DNA of 56,376 bases from an uncultured Bulleidia sp. (GTDB lineage Bacteria > Bacillota_I > Bacilli_A > Erysipelotrichales > Erysipelotrichaceae), in the NCBI GenBank assembly GCA_934725105.1, contig CAKVBD010000013.1, positions 1 through 56,376 of the forward strand. Reading direction: 5' to 3'. Below are positions 41,401 to 48,540 of this stretch, in pieces (the first letter of the stretch is position 1; every line of letters starts with the position of its first letter). Position numbers and translations under genes: made by a program. The notes below the pieces were generated by a model. The model was not told the DNA's origin. It saw only the letters and a program-made list of their open reading frames with translations, and made no database searches.

Positions 41401-42512
41401 ATTTCAGTTTCTGCTTCAAAAACTGAATCATTTTTCTGTTGAATTTGTTTATTTTTATTCTCTGTGTTTTCAGTATATTCTTCCAATTCTTTTTTGGCGT
41501 TTTGATATTTTATATCAAGATTTTCAATTTCCGGATCAATACATTGTTCGATTTGCTTTTGTACAAAATCTTCTTCTATTTTTAAATCTTCTAATTCTTT
41601 TTTCTTTTCTAATTGATCTTTTTTCCATTGTTCCACTTCACGAAGAATATCAAAGTACTCTTTTTCACTTGCTTTTGATACTTTTAACGCTTCCAAATAA
41701 TTGTGTGCTTTTTTTGAAATCATATAACGATTGTAATGGTCATATTCTTTCATAATTGTATTTGCATCAGCATACGCTCTCTTCAACGCTTCTAATTGCT
41801 CTTGGATGTAATCCATTTTTTCCATCGCATCGACCATTGGACGAAGGTCATCATCACTCAATACTTGTAACGACTCATTCAAGATTTCATACATTCTAGT
41901 CGGCTTGAATGTATTTGATAATTTCGGAGCTCTTACCTTGATCAATAATTTTATATATTGATCATATTGCTCAATTCTATCAAAGCCGAACAAATACTCG
42001 TTTACAAAAGATTTATATTCTTTTGGAGAAGTAGTAAATGGAGTATCTTCAGATAATGCCTTTTTCATTTCTTGTTTTGACAAAGGAATTACAATATTAT
42101 CCCCTGATTCTCTATATAATTTCAGATCTTTTCCTATTCTTCTTCCATCCAGTAATACAAATCCCCAGAATGTCATTGGACGACCTTTATGAGCATTTTG
42201 TCCAATTGCAATCGTTCTATATTCATTTTCTTTTTTAAACTCTAAATATAAATAGCCTGTAGATTCTTCTTTTTCATTGTCTCCTAGAAAATAATAATCC
42301 ATCGTTCTGCTTCCCGTACCAAATGGATCCAAACGTGAAGGAGATCGATCACCATCCAAAATAAACGGAATAAAACTTTGTGTTGTGATTGATTTGCCAG
42401 ATCCATTTTGACCACGCAAAAGAAGTTTTCCATCTTCTAGTTCAAAATCTTCATCGTCATATAGCCAAAAATTCACGAATCCAATTCGATTCATTTTCCA
42501 TCTTTCACTCAT
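38484..42512 (-). CDS. jetC: Wadjet JetC, SMC-like loop-extruding ATPase
   Basis: 1342 aa from the ATG at 42512 (GGAGG nine bases upstream, inside jetB). Walker A GQNGSGKS at residues 34-41; near the C terminus the ABC signature RFSGGEKAMAMYVPLF and Walker B LIALDEAFAGVDE. Between them lie long coiled-coil arms (about 270-500 and 790-1060) around a central region, as in MukB-type SMC proteins. TIGR02680 family. All ATPase motifs look intact, so the motor should work. Confidence 0.92.
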   Translation of the reverse strand: MSERWKMNRIGFVNFWLYDDEDFELEDGKLLLRGQNGSGKSITTQSFIPFILDGDRSPSRLDPFGTGSRTMDYYFLGDNEKEESTGYLYLEFKKENEYRTIAIGQNAHKGRPMTFWGFVLLDGRRIGKDLKLYRESGDNIVIPLSKQEMKKALSEDTPFTTSPKEYKSFVNEYLFGFDRIEQYDQYIKLLIKVRAPKLSNTFKPTRMYEILNESLQVLSDDDLRPMVDAMEKMDYIQEQLEALKRAYADANTIMKEYDHYNRYMISKKAHNYLEALKVSKASEKEYFDILREVEQWKKDQLEKKKELEDLKIEEDFVQKQIEQCIDPEIENLDIKYQNAKKELEEYTENTENKNKQIQQKNDSVFEAETEIKRYKNLEEYSQKQMNDTISCLDELHDEIEDDFHCSLKEQLSTNQAFDVQLYLSKLDTLKSSVKQGINLLRKSNELEKKYASDKEENDLNRKFYDDAEFQFEQFTNDKEKVQDALLLDISKLSGNHFWHLDDLTMRDASKVIEDYEVPSDATKLIEIFYHDYSKKQEKKKYYLAQLKAQEKQLFSEYNKKKDEYREVENQKEVEPFRDENAIASREKLNQAGIQAFPFYQTVEFSDSLSESEQAILEQQLFKAGLLDALVVSKYDYLRIQNEFPQLIDTLIYEESFGKNVFHDLTVEENLPNEVKQSVKNILSNVTNDNGTLVLKKDGYYRHGMIEGHVKKECSEYIGVNARKRKKEQLLLNIEKQINEIKQLLDDKRAEMASEENDLLEMQQEYSLIPDTKELNSILDCIHKLEVQLQVLHDKQDKLDEKMNRSYQLFKEAEREMLSICKTLPYARNIDTYEDILNAIDSYKEYVHDLSETLVQKESYMAQIEMQQSMRDTALSEIDDLCLERDIYKSKIEYCEKQLSQIQELMNNPEIIENARKVKALRAQEKTLQEQIQNLNRNLAILEHDLNKSKDTIDQKENDKNEKQEYLAVVQQYFQEEVELKFVILDQKQSLEQSAKQAISQEEKNFIMKPSTEMDGRLRETSQRNTSNLVNYNVTITPIFAEEQEQKTDRRRLIVEGVVSGEKLGLQKFIEELGLKIENQNELIRENDRKIFEEILSQTISEKLTDRIEESRTWVKEMSRLMKKMDTSMGLTFSLEWKEKTPEDIDEMDIRELEKILIRDKQLITSDDITRVSKHFRSIIQREKQQLEMNNLIVNYMELVRNALDYRKWYTFRMSYTRKNEPKKDLTNAAFNRFSGGEKAMAMYVPLFASVNAQYQKCKKDDHPRLIALDEAFAGVDEINIASMFEMVEALDLDYIMNSQVLWGCYPTVQRLHISELLRPLNADFVTVVNYLWNGKEKVLNGR

Positions 42513-43641
42513 GTATTTTTTCCTCCACATCTTTTGTATAATTTCCACCAGTTAGTACACATGCTGGATAAATTATTATTTCTTCACCATTTTCTTTAAT
42601 CATCATCCATTTCTTCATATATTCTTTAACAATCAAAACAAATTTTTCATTTTGAATTTCCCTGAATTCTTTTGTCCACAGTGTTTGATATTCTTTCTTC
42701 ACTTTTAAAAGAATATCTTGGAATCTCTCTTTAGAAATAATGATTGTTTGATCTTCATTCAAGGTCATCTTTCTTTTATCTATAGATGCTTCATGAATCC
42801 ATTGTGAAATCAGCAATACGATTTCACTAATCATATTTGTCCTTGGATGAAAATCACCAACTGGTTGTGCGTCCACATAAACAACTGATGCGTTATGAGA
42901 ATTCACTAATAAAGAAGCCTTTAAATAGTGCATCATTTCTCTTTGGATAAATTGTCTTTTTGTCTTAACATACATTGCTTCTTTTCCATTATCATCATTC
43001 CAATGCATAGCTGGTGATGTTATCAAATCTTGAAATACAGCTTGAGAAGTTTTCTCATTTTTTTGATCATTACTATTTTCATTTTCAAAATCAGTCCAGT
43101 CACGCATATTTTTTATTGATGATGAAAAATTAGTAGCAAAATACCTTGATACTCCTGTATTTTCATACAAGACCTCACTACTAGCCTCATTTGAATAATT
43201 ACTTACATTTCCTTCATAGTTTTTCAACATATACATTTTTTCTGCATATTGAAGAACACGTACCAATGATTTTCTTTGATTATATACAGTCCAATCTACT
43301 TCCATATAATCTTTCATTACCATTTCAATATAGTGAATTAATTCCGATAGCAAAAATTGACTGCTCTCTTCTTTATCTTCTAAAAACATTAATAGTGCAC
43401 ATAAAAAGCAATAATCTCGCACTTCTGTAAACTCTTGAATTCCCATAAATGCTTTTGCATGTGCTGGACATTTTTCTATTTTTATCAATTGTTCTGTATG
43501 AATTAATTTCCAGCCAAGTACTTCTTGAATGAATTTAAGTGTATTCTTGTCAGATAACTCTTTTTTCACTTGATAATACTGCTCTTTGTTTTCATTTCTG
43601 ATAATCCAATATTGTCCAAGTAACATTTCTAATCCGCTCAT
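42505..43641 (-). CDS. jetB: Wadjet JetB, kite-like subunit
   Basis: 378 aa, TIGR02678/DUF2398-like. N terminus MSGLEMLLGQYWIIRNENKEQYYQ is a typical opening, with winged-helix-like stretches (FTEVRDYCFLCALLMFLEDKEESSQFLLSELI near 90-125) and a conserved-looking end (KFVLIVKEYMKKWMMIKENGEEIIIYPA). Kite proteins bind the kleisin JetA and the DNA. It overlaps jetA by four bases (ATGA) and jetC by eight. Confidence 0.85.
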   Translation of the reverse strand: MSGLEMLLGQYWIIRNENKEQYYQVKKELSDKNTLKFIQEVLGWKLIHTEQLIKIEKCPAHAKAFMGIQEFTEVRDYCFLCALLMFLEDKEESSQFLLSELIHYIEMVMKDYMEVDWTVYNQRKSLVRVLQYAEKMYMLKNYEGNVSNYSNEASSEVLYENTGVSRYFATNFSSSIKNMRDWTDFENENSNDQKNEKTSQAVFQDLITSPAMHWNDDNGKEAMYVKTKRQFIQREMMHYLKASLLVNSHNASVVYVDAQPVGDFHPRTNMISEIVLLISQWIHEASIDKRKMTLNEDQTIIISKERFQDILLKVKKEYQTLWTKEFREIQNEKFVLIVKEYMKKWMMIKENGEEIIIYPACVLTGGNYTKDVEEKIHE

Positions 43642-45107
43642 TTTTCAAACTCCAATATATATCTTGGCATCGTAATATCGCCATCTTCACAATGTAAAAC
43701 ACAATTTCCTTTTTCTCTTCTTAAAATATATTTTTCACCAAATTCCGTATTACCAGTTTTTGAAGTATTCATATTAGCAAGTGAAATCCATTGTAATATC
43801 GAAATTCTTAAATCAGGAGAAATAACATCATGAATTTCTTCAATACACAATCGATTATTCTTAATATACTGATATACTTGATTTCTCTTTTTATTTGCTG
43901 CTTCTTCATACTCTTGAAGAGCTATTATTTTATCCATTGTTCGACGCATTACACCTTGTCTTTGTCTTTTTTCACGATAATTTCTTGAATGAGATTGCAA
44001 TTGAACAACATCACATTCTTGTATATACGCACTTTTTTTGATATCTTCTGTATCAATAGATTGATACATTCTAAAATGTTCAACGTTTTGAATTCCGAAC
44101 ACATGTGCAGATAAACAATGTGCATCATTAATGTTGCTACAATTCCCAAACATTTGGATAAATTGTTTATAATCATCTTTTCTACTCACACCATAGTTAG
44201 ATAATTGCACAATCATATTTGCATTTTCAATGACGGATCGAATAATTTCATTTGTTATATCTAATATTCTTTCACACTCAGCTTTATGTCCATCAATCGC
44301 AATAAACCATTTTTCAAATGATATCCATTTCTTTTGAATGGATTCTTTCAATAATTCTTCATTTTGAACTTTATTTCCTAGATGGGGAATAGCCATTTCA
44401 CTCTTCACAATTTTATTCATTAAGCTTGTTTCAAATAAAATTTGTATCGTCGAAATTTGACTTTTAATTCTCTTAGATTTTAATTGCATCTGTCTAATAA
44501 AAGTCTGAAGATATTGAATCAATTTATCTTTATGCAAAATAAATTCAACAGATTTCATCAATGTCATTGTATCTGCAGAATAAAATTCCCTTAAATAACT
44601 TTTATAATTTAAATCCAGATTTTTAAAATCATCCTGCAATAAATGCCACCATTCATTAATTTCTTGTAACGAAAGTGAATTAACTTTTTCTGCATTTTTC
44701 AATGCATCTTCAATTCTCTGGAAATATCCAGTAGATAAGCTACTTGTTTCAATTTCAAGATTTTCCAGACGAATTGTCATTCTTTCCACTTCAATCGCTC
44801 TTTCACTCATAGAATAGCGATATTGTCTATTTTTATATTCTGCAATTGTGTGGACAGTTCCAGGATCTTGTATTGCAATTAAATTACCCCATGTTACTAA
44901 TTGATCTAAATCTTGCCTCATATCTTCCATGCTATAATCTTGAAATTCTGAATCTTCTTTTAATTTCTGAAATATTTCTTCTTTATATAAATGATTATTC
45001 ATTTGTTCACTTTCAAGAAACATAACGCGCATAATACTTCTATAGGTTACATAATTAGGTGCGGTTAAATAGGAAGATTCTAATATTTGATTTTGATAAA
45101 TTGCCAT
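43638..45107 (-). CDS. jetA: Wadjet JetA, kleisin-like subunit
   Basis: 489 aa, TIGR02677/DUF2397-like: NYVTYRSIMRVMFLESEQMN at the N terminus, then QDLDQLVTWGNLIAIQDPG and an FxxRxYRYS-like stretch (YKNRQYRYSMSERAIEVERM). The start at 45107 follows GGGG by seven bases; an upstream ATG frame beginning at 45164 lies before the predicted transcription start. JetA bridges the JetC heads and carries JetB. First gene of the jetABCD order seen in complete type II Wadjet systems; all four frames are open. Confidence 0.86.
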   Translation of the reverse strand: MAIYQNQILESSYLTAPNYVTYRSIMRVMFLESEQMNNHLYKEEIFQKLKEDSEFQDYSMEDMRQDLDQLVTWGNLIAIQDPGTVHTIAEYKNRQYRYSMSERAIEVERMTIRLENLEIETSSLSTGYFQRIEDALKNAEKVNSLSLQEINEWWHLLQDDFKNLDLNYKSYLREFYSADTMTLMKSVEFILHKDKLIQYLQTFIRQMQLKSKRIKSQISTIQILFETSLMNKIVKSEMAIPHLGNKVQNEELLKESIQKKWISFEKWFIAIDGHKAECERILDITNEIIRSVIENANMIVQLSNYGVSRKDDYKQFIQMFGNCSNINDAHCLSAHVFGIQNVEHFRMYQSIDTEDIKKSAYIQECDVVQLQSHSRNYREKRQRQGVMRRTMDKIIALQEYEEAANKKRNQVYQYIKNNRLCIEEIHDVISPDLRISILQWISLANMNTSKTGNTEFGEKYILRREKGNCVLHCEDGDITMPRYILEFEK

Positions 45108-45165
45108 TTTATTTCCCCACGATTTCATCATTGTAAATGATATAAAAATCTTTTTTCTTGACACT

Positions 45166-45174
45166 ATTATCGCA
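45166..45174 (-). promoter_or_regulatory. Extended -10 promoter of the Wadjet operon
   Basis: Minus strand TGCGATAAT, an extended -10 with one mismatch; initiation near 45159 leaves a leader of about 52 bases before jetA. The -35 is weak, suggesting low basal expression. Confidence 0.5.
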
Positions 45175-45210
45175 CAAATCCAAAGATTTTAATGTCCGTT
45201 TTTTTAGACA

Positions 45211-45226
45211 GTAAAAAATTTTTTAC
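45211..45226. promoter_or_regulatory. Perfect 16-bp palindrome between hicB and the Wadjet promoter
   Basis: GTAAAAAATTTTTTAC, symmetric over 16 bases, 37 bases upstream of the Wadjet -10. Possible operator; A/T composition makes chance occurrence fairly likely. Confidence 0.35.
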
Positions 45227-45262
45227 AAAAAAAGCTACTCACTATCAAATTCAGTAAGTAGC
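45226..45262 (-). terminator. Terminator of the hic module
   Basis: Minus strand GCTACTTACT/AGTGAGTAGC (one wobble) followed by seven T, two bases past the hicB stop. Closely similar to the terminator at 45923-45958. Confidence 0.85.
45228..45242 (+). repeat. Left copy of a 15-bp direct repeat flanking hicAB
   Basis: AAAAAAGCTACTCAC, identical to 45924-45938 in the same orientation. Each copy forms one arm of a terminator. Together they bracket the hicA-hicB module. Confidence 0.7.
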
Positions 45263-45263
45263 A

Positions 45264-45626
45264 TTATTTTGAATATAATACATCATTCTTAGAAAGAAGA
45301 TAGACACAATACTGATTCATACTTATTCCTTCTCTTTGAGAATGTTCTGCAAGCGATTTATGAAGACTTTTTGGAATTCTCAATTTAAATTGCCCTGAAT
45401 AATCATCTAAAGAATCTGGTTCATTTATCTCAATACCTTCTTCTATTGCAGCTTCAAGCCACACTTTCTTTGCATCAATTGCATTTGCCACTGCACTTTC
45501 AATTGTCTCGCCACAACTAATGCATCCAGGCAAATCAGGATAGGCAACAATAAAACCGCCTTCATCCTTATCTTCAACAATTTCCATACGATAAGCTTTT
45601 TTCATATAATCATCTATCGTTTTCAT
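45264..45626 (-). CDS. hicB: HicB family antitoxin
   Basis: 120 aa. The partial RNase-H-like HicB core is clear (GGFIVAYPDLPGCISCGETIESAVANAIDAKKVWLEAAIEEG, about 23-64), followed by a ribbon-helix-helix DNA-binding tail (GQFKLRIPKSLHKSLAEHSQREGISMNQYCVYLLS, about 77-111). HicB neutralises the HicA mRNA interferase and represses their promoter. GAGGA precedes the ATG; the gene starts 18 bases after hicA ends. The antitoxin is intact although the toxin gene is frameshifted. Confidence 0.9.
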   Translation of the reverse strand: MKTIDDYMKKAYRMEIVEDKDEGGFIVAYPDLPGCISCGETIESAVANAIDAKKVWLEAAIEEGIEINEPDSLDDYSGQFKLRIPKSLHKSLAEHSQREGISMNQYCVYLLSKNDVLYSK

Positions 45627-45644
45627 GTTTCATTTCCTCACTTT

Positions 45645-45862
45645 CTACAACTTGTCACACCATTTCAACATATACTTTTTTATTGGTTCATGTTTTGGAA
45701 TTGTAATAGGCATACATCCTTTCTGAATGTATAATGACTGCTTCCATTTTTTGGTGCTCTCATTTCATATCCATAGCTTTCCAATACTCTACGCAATTCT
45801 TGAAATCGGAGATCGTTTGATAGTTTTTGTATACACATTAATAGCTTTTCCCATTGCGACAT
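45645..45862 (-). pseudogene. hicA: hicA toxin gene, frameshifted
   Basis: From ATG 45862 (AGGAGGT five bases upstream) the frame reads MSQWEKLLMCIQKLSNDLRF then ELRRVLESYGYEMRAPKNGSSHYTFRK, the HicA dsRBD-like fold with the catalytic His of GSSHY. It then runs out of family sequence and stops after 60 codons at 45680. Shifting back by one base after FRK gives GCMPITIPKHEPIKKYMLKW then CDKL and a stop at 45645, an exact HicA ending. A single missing base near 45725-45730 (AGAAAGG, probably once one A or G longer) explains it. A sequencing slip or programmed frameshift are the alternatives. Confidence 0.85.
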
Positions 45863-45880
45863 CTTCAACCTCCTACCCAA

Positions 45881-45909
45881 ATAATAGTTGATACCACATA
45901 TGGTGTCAA
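45881..45909 (-). promoter_or_regulatory. Promoter and likely HicB operator of the hic module
   Basis: Minus strand perfect TTGACA (45904-45909), 17-base spacer, TATTAT (45881-45886). The spacer holds an imperfect palindrome centred on CATATG (ACCACATATGGTGT), a plausible site for the HicB ribbon-helix-helix. It fixes the hicA start at 45862. Confidence 0.75.
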
Positions 45910-45922
45910 TAAAGATTGAAAA

Positions 45923-45958
45923 TAAAAAAGCTACTCACCTAATTATGTGGCAAGTAGC
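45923..45958 (-). terminator. Terminator upstream of the hic promoter
   Basis: Minus strand GCTACTTGCC/GGTGAGTAGC (two wobbles) followed by TTTTTT. It implies a minus-strand transcript entering from beyond 45960, where only a decayed reading frame remains. Confidence 0.75.
45924..45938 (+). repeat. Right copy of the 15-bp direct repeat flanking hicAB
   Basis: AAAAAAGCTACTCAC, identical to 45228-45242; the copies are 696 bases apart and frame the toxin-antitoxin module. Confidence 0.7.
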
Positions 45959-46115
45959 AATTTCTTTTATTATTTTCTTTTTTCTTCAGCTACAAAAGCT
46001 TTTCTTTAGATACTGTAATCTAATTGTCATCAGGAGTTTTCCTGAATCAGGAATCTATTCAGTTTTCAGTTTAGACTGTCCATTGGTCTAACTCTTATGC
46101 AGACTTTTCTACTTT

Positions 46116-46251
46116 CTATTTTCTGTTACAGTTCTTTTTTGATCTTCCATTATTTGTGAAAATCAATGGTTCTAATGATTGTTGTCCTTCTGGATGTTCC
46201 TGCATTACATCTAGAAGAACTTACTTAATATTCGAGTAGGATCTCCTTCAT
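46116..46251 (-). pseudogene. Decayed small coding remnant with strong ribosome site
   Basis: AGGAGG stands seven bases before an ATG at 46251, but the frame stops after MKEILLEY (46225). The next frame then reads protein-like to 46116: LDVMQEHPEGQQSLEPLIFT then NNGRSKKN. This looks like a gene broken by a frameshift or small deletion, with its terminator still present at 45923-45958. A short leader peptide is the alternative. Apart from this, the stretch from 45960 to 46350 shows only small inverted repeats (for example TCAGGA GTTT TCCTGA near 46030). Confidence 0.35.
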
Positions 46252-46353
46252 ACGAATTCCTCCTTTTTCTTTTTAGAAGTCCTTCTTGTTTGTACTTATA
46301 ATATAGATCATATTTTCTATAAGAATAGTCTATAATTTAAAAATTTTTTTCTG

Positions 46354-46359
46354 TATAAT
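46354..46359 (+). promoter_or_regulatory. Candidate -10 of the nudC-amylase operon
   Basis: TATAAT 31 bases before the nudC ATG, in a very A/T-rich stretch. No convincing -35 is visible. Confidence 0.45.
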
Positions 46360-46390
46360 TATATTATTGAGGGTCAATAAAGACAGTATT

Positions 46391-47197
46391 ATGTATCAAA
46401 CGATTCAACCACATCATTTCTATAATCACTACGAACCAGAACTCCCAAAAAAAGGAGATATCCTTTTGTCGTATGATGGAAGAAATATTCTTCTAAAAAA
46501 AGATATGACATTCTTTCACTATGAGGATATTTCTCAGGAAATACAATATCGTTATCTATTTAAAATCGATGATATTAACTTTTATCTATGCGATCTCATG
46601 TTCATGCATCCAATCTCTCTGGATATACAGACAATGCGTTCCTATCAGCCAAAAGAATATGCCTTTGCGGCAATTACAGGCTGGCACTTGTATGACTGGT
46701 ATCGTAATAATGTTTTTTGCGGAAGATGTGCTTCAAAAATGATTGAAGATACAAAAGAACGTGCAATGCGTTGTCCAAATTGTGGTAATCTCGTTTATCC
46801 AAGAATCAATCCTGTAGTCATCGTTGCCATCAAAAACGATCAAGATGAATTACTCGTTACAAAGTATGCACATGCATCATATTCCAAATTTGCACTCGTT
46901 GCGGGATTCATTGAAATTGGTGAAACAAGTGAAGAAGCAGCGATTCGTGAAGCAAAAGAAGAAACAGGATTAGATATCACTGATTTAAAATTCTACAAAG
47001 ATCAGCCATGGGGATTCTCCTCTTCTTTGATTTTTACATATGTTGCAAAAGCACATGGAAATCAAAAGATCATACTAGAAGATCATGAATTAAAGATTGC
47101 ACAATGGGTAACTCGTAATGATACATATGTAGATCCAAAAGATGATGCAAGTATTACTTCTGAAATGATCCGCAAGTATTTAGAAGGAGAATTATAA
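46391..47197 (+). CDS. nudC: NAD(+)-capping Nudix pyrophosphatase, NudC-like
   Basis: 268 aa. A four-cysteine zinc ribbon (CGRCASK, about 116, and CPNCGN, about 133) precedes the Nudix box GFIEIGETSEEAAIREAKEETGL-type motif at about 175-197, in which the GX5EX7REUXEEXGU residues are all present. DQPWGFSSSL (about 205-214) is a variant of the SQPWPFPxS signature of NADH pyrophosphatases. It splits NAD(H) to NMN(H) and AMP and can remove NAD caps from RNA. The ATG at 46391 is chosen over an upstream TTG, although no strong ribosome site is visible. The amylase gene follows after three bases. Confidence 0.88.
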   Translation: MYQTIQPHHFYNHYEPELPKKGDILLSYDGRNILLKKDMTFFHYEDISQEIQYRYLFKIDDINFYLCDLMFMHPISLDIQTMRSYQPKEYAFAAITGWHLYDWYRNNVFCGRCASKMIEDTKERAMRCPNCGNLVYPRINPVVIVAIKNDQDELLVTKYAHASYSKFALVAGFIEIGETSEEAAIREAKEETGLDITDLKFYKDQPWGFSSSLIFTYVAKAHGNQKIILEDHELKIAQWVTRNDTYVDPKDDASITSEMIRKYLEGEL

Positions 47198-47200
47198 TTT

Positions 47201-48508
47201 ATGGATTTCAATCAAGTTGTTTATCAAATCTATCCGCTTGGTTTCTGTGGAGCACCAAAAGAAAATGATGGACTTTTATCCCATCGCATTTTAAAAGTTA
47301 TTAACTGGATTCCACATTTCAAAAAAGCAGGAATCACTTCAATCTTATTCAATCCTGTATTTGAAAGTGATCGTCACGGATATGATACAAGAAACTATAC
47401 AAAAATTGATTGCCGTTTAGGAACGAACGAAGATTTTCAAAAAGTATGCACAGAGCTCAATAACAATGGCATTTCTATCATTTTAGATGGTGTATTTAAC
47501 CATGTTGGAAGAGGTTTTCCATACTTCCAGGATGTCATTGAAAAGAAATGGGATTCTCCATATAAAGACTGGTTTCATATCAATTTTGATGATATAAATC
47601 ATGAAGATGGCTTCTGGTATGAAGGATGGGAAGGTCATCAAGAACTTGTGAAATTAAACATGTACAATCCTGATGTTAGAAACTATTTGATTCAGTGCGT
47701 TGATACATGGATTGATGAATTTCATATCCATGGTTTACGTTTAGATGTAGCGTATATGGTAGATCGTAATTTCATGCATGAACTCTGTGATCATGTGCGT
47801 GCTTCACATCCAGATTTCTTCTTTCTAGGAGAAATGATTGGTGGTGATTATAATGCCATTATGAATGATCATTTATTAGATTCCGTAACAAACTATGAAT
47901 GTAGAAAAGGTCTCTATTCTTCATTCAACAGTAAAAACCTGTTTGAAATTGGTTATTCATTAAATCGTCAGTTTGGTAAAGAACCATGGTGTTTATATAC
48001 CGGAAAGCATCTATTAAGCTTTGTTGATAACCATGATGTTGATCGTATTGCTTCCATTCTAGAAGACAAAGAAGATCTTCCACTGATTTATGGATTGATG
48101 GAAGCAATGCCTGGCATTCCTTGCATCTATTATGGAAGTGAATGGGGTTGTGAAGGAAAAAAAGGAAAGTATTCCGATGATGATCTTAGACCATGTTTTG
48201 AAAAAGCAGAATGGAATGCATTAACAGATACTATTCAAAAGCTCAATACACTCCACACTTCAATTTCAACATTTACAAACGGCGACTATACACAGCTATA
48301 CATTCAAAATAAACAGCTTGTATTTAAACGAAGTGATGAAAATGGTCAACTCATTTTCTGTATGAATATCGATAATGATCCTGCGACTGTTTATTTTGAT
48401 GCAGGATGTGAAAGCGGCATTGATTTATTCACAGATCAAGAAATGAGATTTACGGGATCCTTAGAACTCGAAAGAAAATCATTCAAAATCATTTATACAA
48501 AATGGTAA
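47201..48508 (+). CDS. Cytoplasmic GH13 alpha-amylase family enzyme
   Basis: 435 aa. GH13 conserved regions in order: DGVFNHVG (about 97), GLRLDVAY with nucleophile Asp (about 182), FLGEMIGG with the acid/base Glu (about 209), and FVDNHDVDR with the third Asp (about 270). No signal peptide, so it acts on maltodextrins or similar oligosaccharides inside the cell. A short beta-sandwich closes the protein. Cyclomaltodextrinase or neopullulanase-like activity is plausible; the N-terminal CBM34 of those enzymes is absent. Three bases after nudC, so co-transcribed. Confidence 0.88.
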   Translation: MDFNQVVYQIYPLGFCGAPKENDGLLSHRILKVINWIPHFKKAGITSILFNPVFESDRHGYDTRNYTKIDCRLGTNEDFQKVCTELNNNGISIILDGVFNHVGRGFPYFQDVIEKKWDSPYKDWFHINFDDINHEDGFWYEGWEGHQELVKLNMYNPDVRNYLIQCVDTWIDEFHIHGLRLDVAYMVDRNFMHELCDHVRASHPDFFFLGEMIGGDYNAIMNDHLLDSVTNYECRKGLYSSFNSKNLFEIGYSLNRQFGKEPWCLYTGKHLLSFVDNHDVDRIASILEDKEDLPLIYGLMEAMPGIPCIYYGSEWGCEGKKGKYSDDDLRPCFEKAEWNALTDTIQKLNTLHTSISTFTNGDYTQLYIQNKQLVFKRSDENGQLIFCMNIDNDPATVYFDAGCESGIDLFTDQEMRFTGSLELERKSFKIIYTKW

Positions 48509-48509
48509 G

Positions 48510-48538
48510 TAAAAAGGCGCTTCAATTTTGGAGCGCCT
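48510..48538 (-). terminator. Terminator after the RluA-type synthase (possibly both strands)
   Basis: AGGCGCT/AGCGCCT 7-bp GC-rich stem. On the minus strand TTTTT follows, right after the synthase stop codon; on the plus strand the T-run is poor, so it stops the amylase message less efficiently. Confidence 0.8.
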
Positions 48539-48540
48539 GT

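Noticed and set aside
43191..43430. Short plus-strand frame within jetB that might be an anti-defence or toxin gene
   Set aside because: Antisense to a conserved frame, no ribosome site, no recognisable motif.
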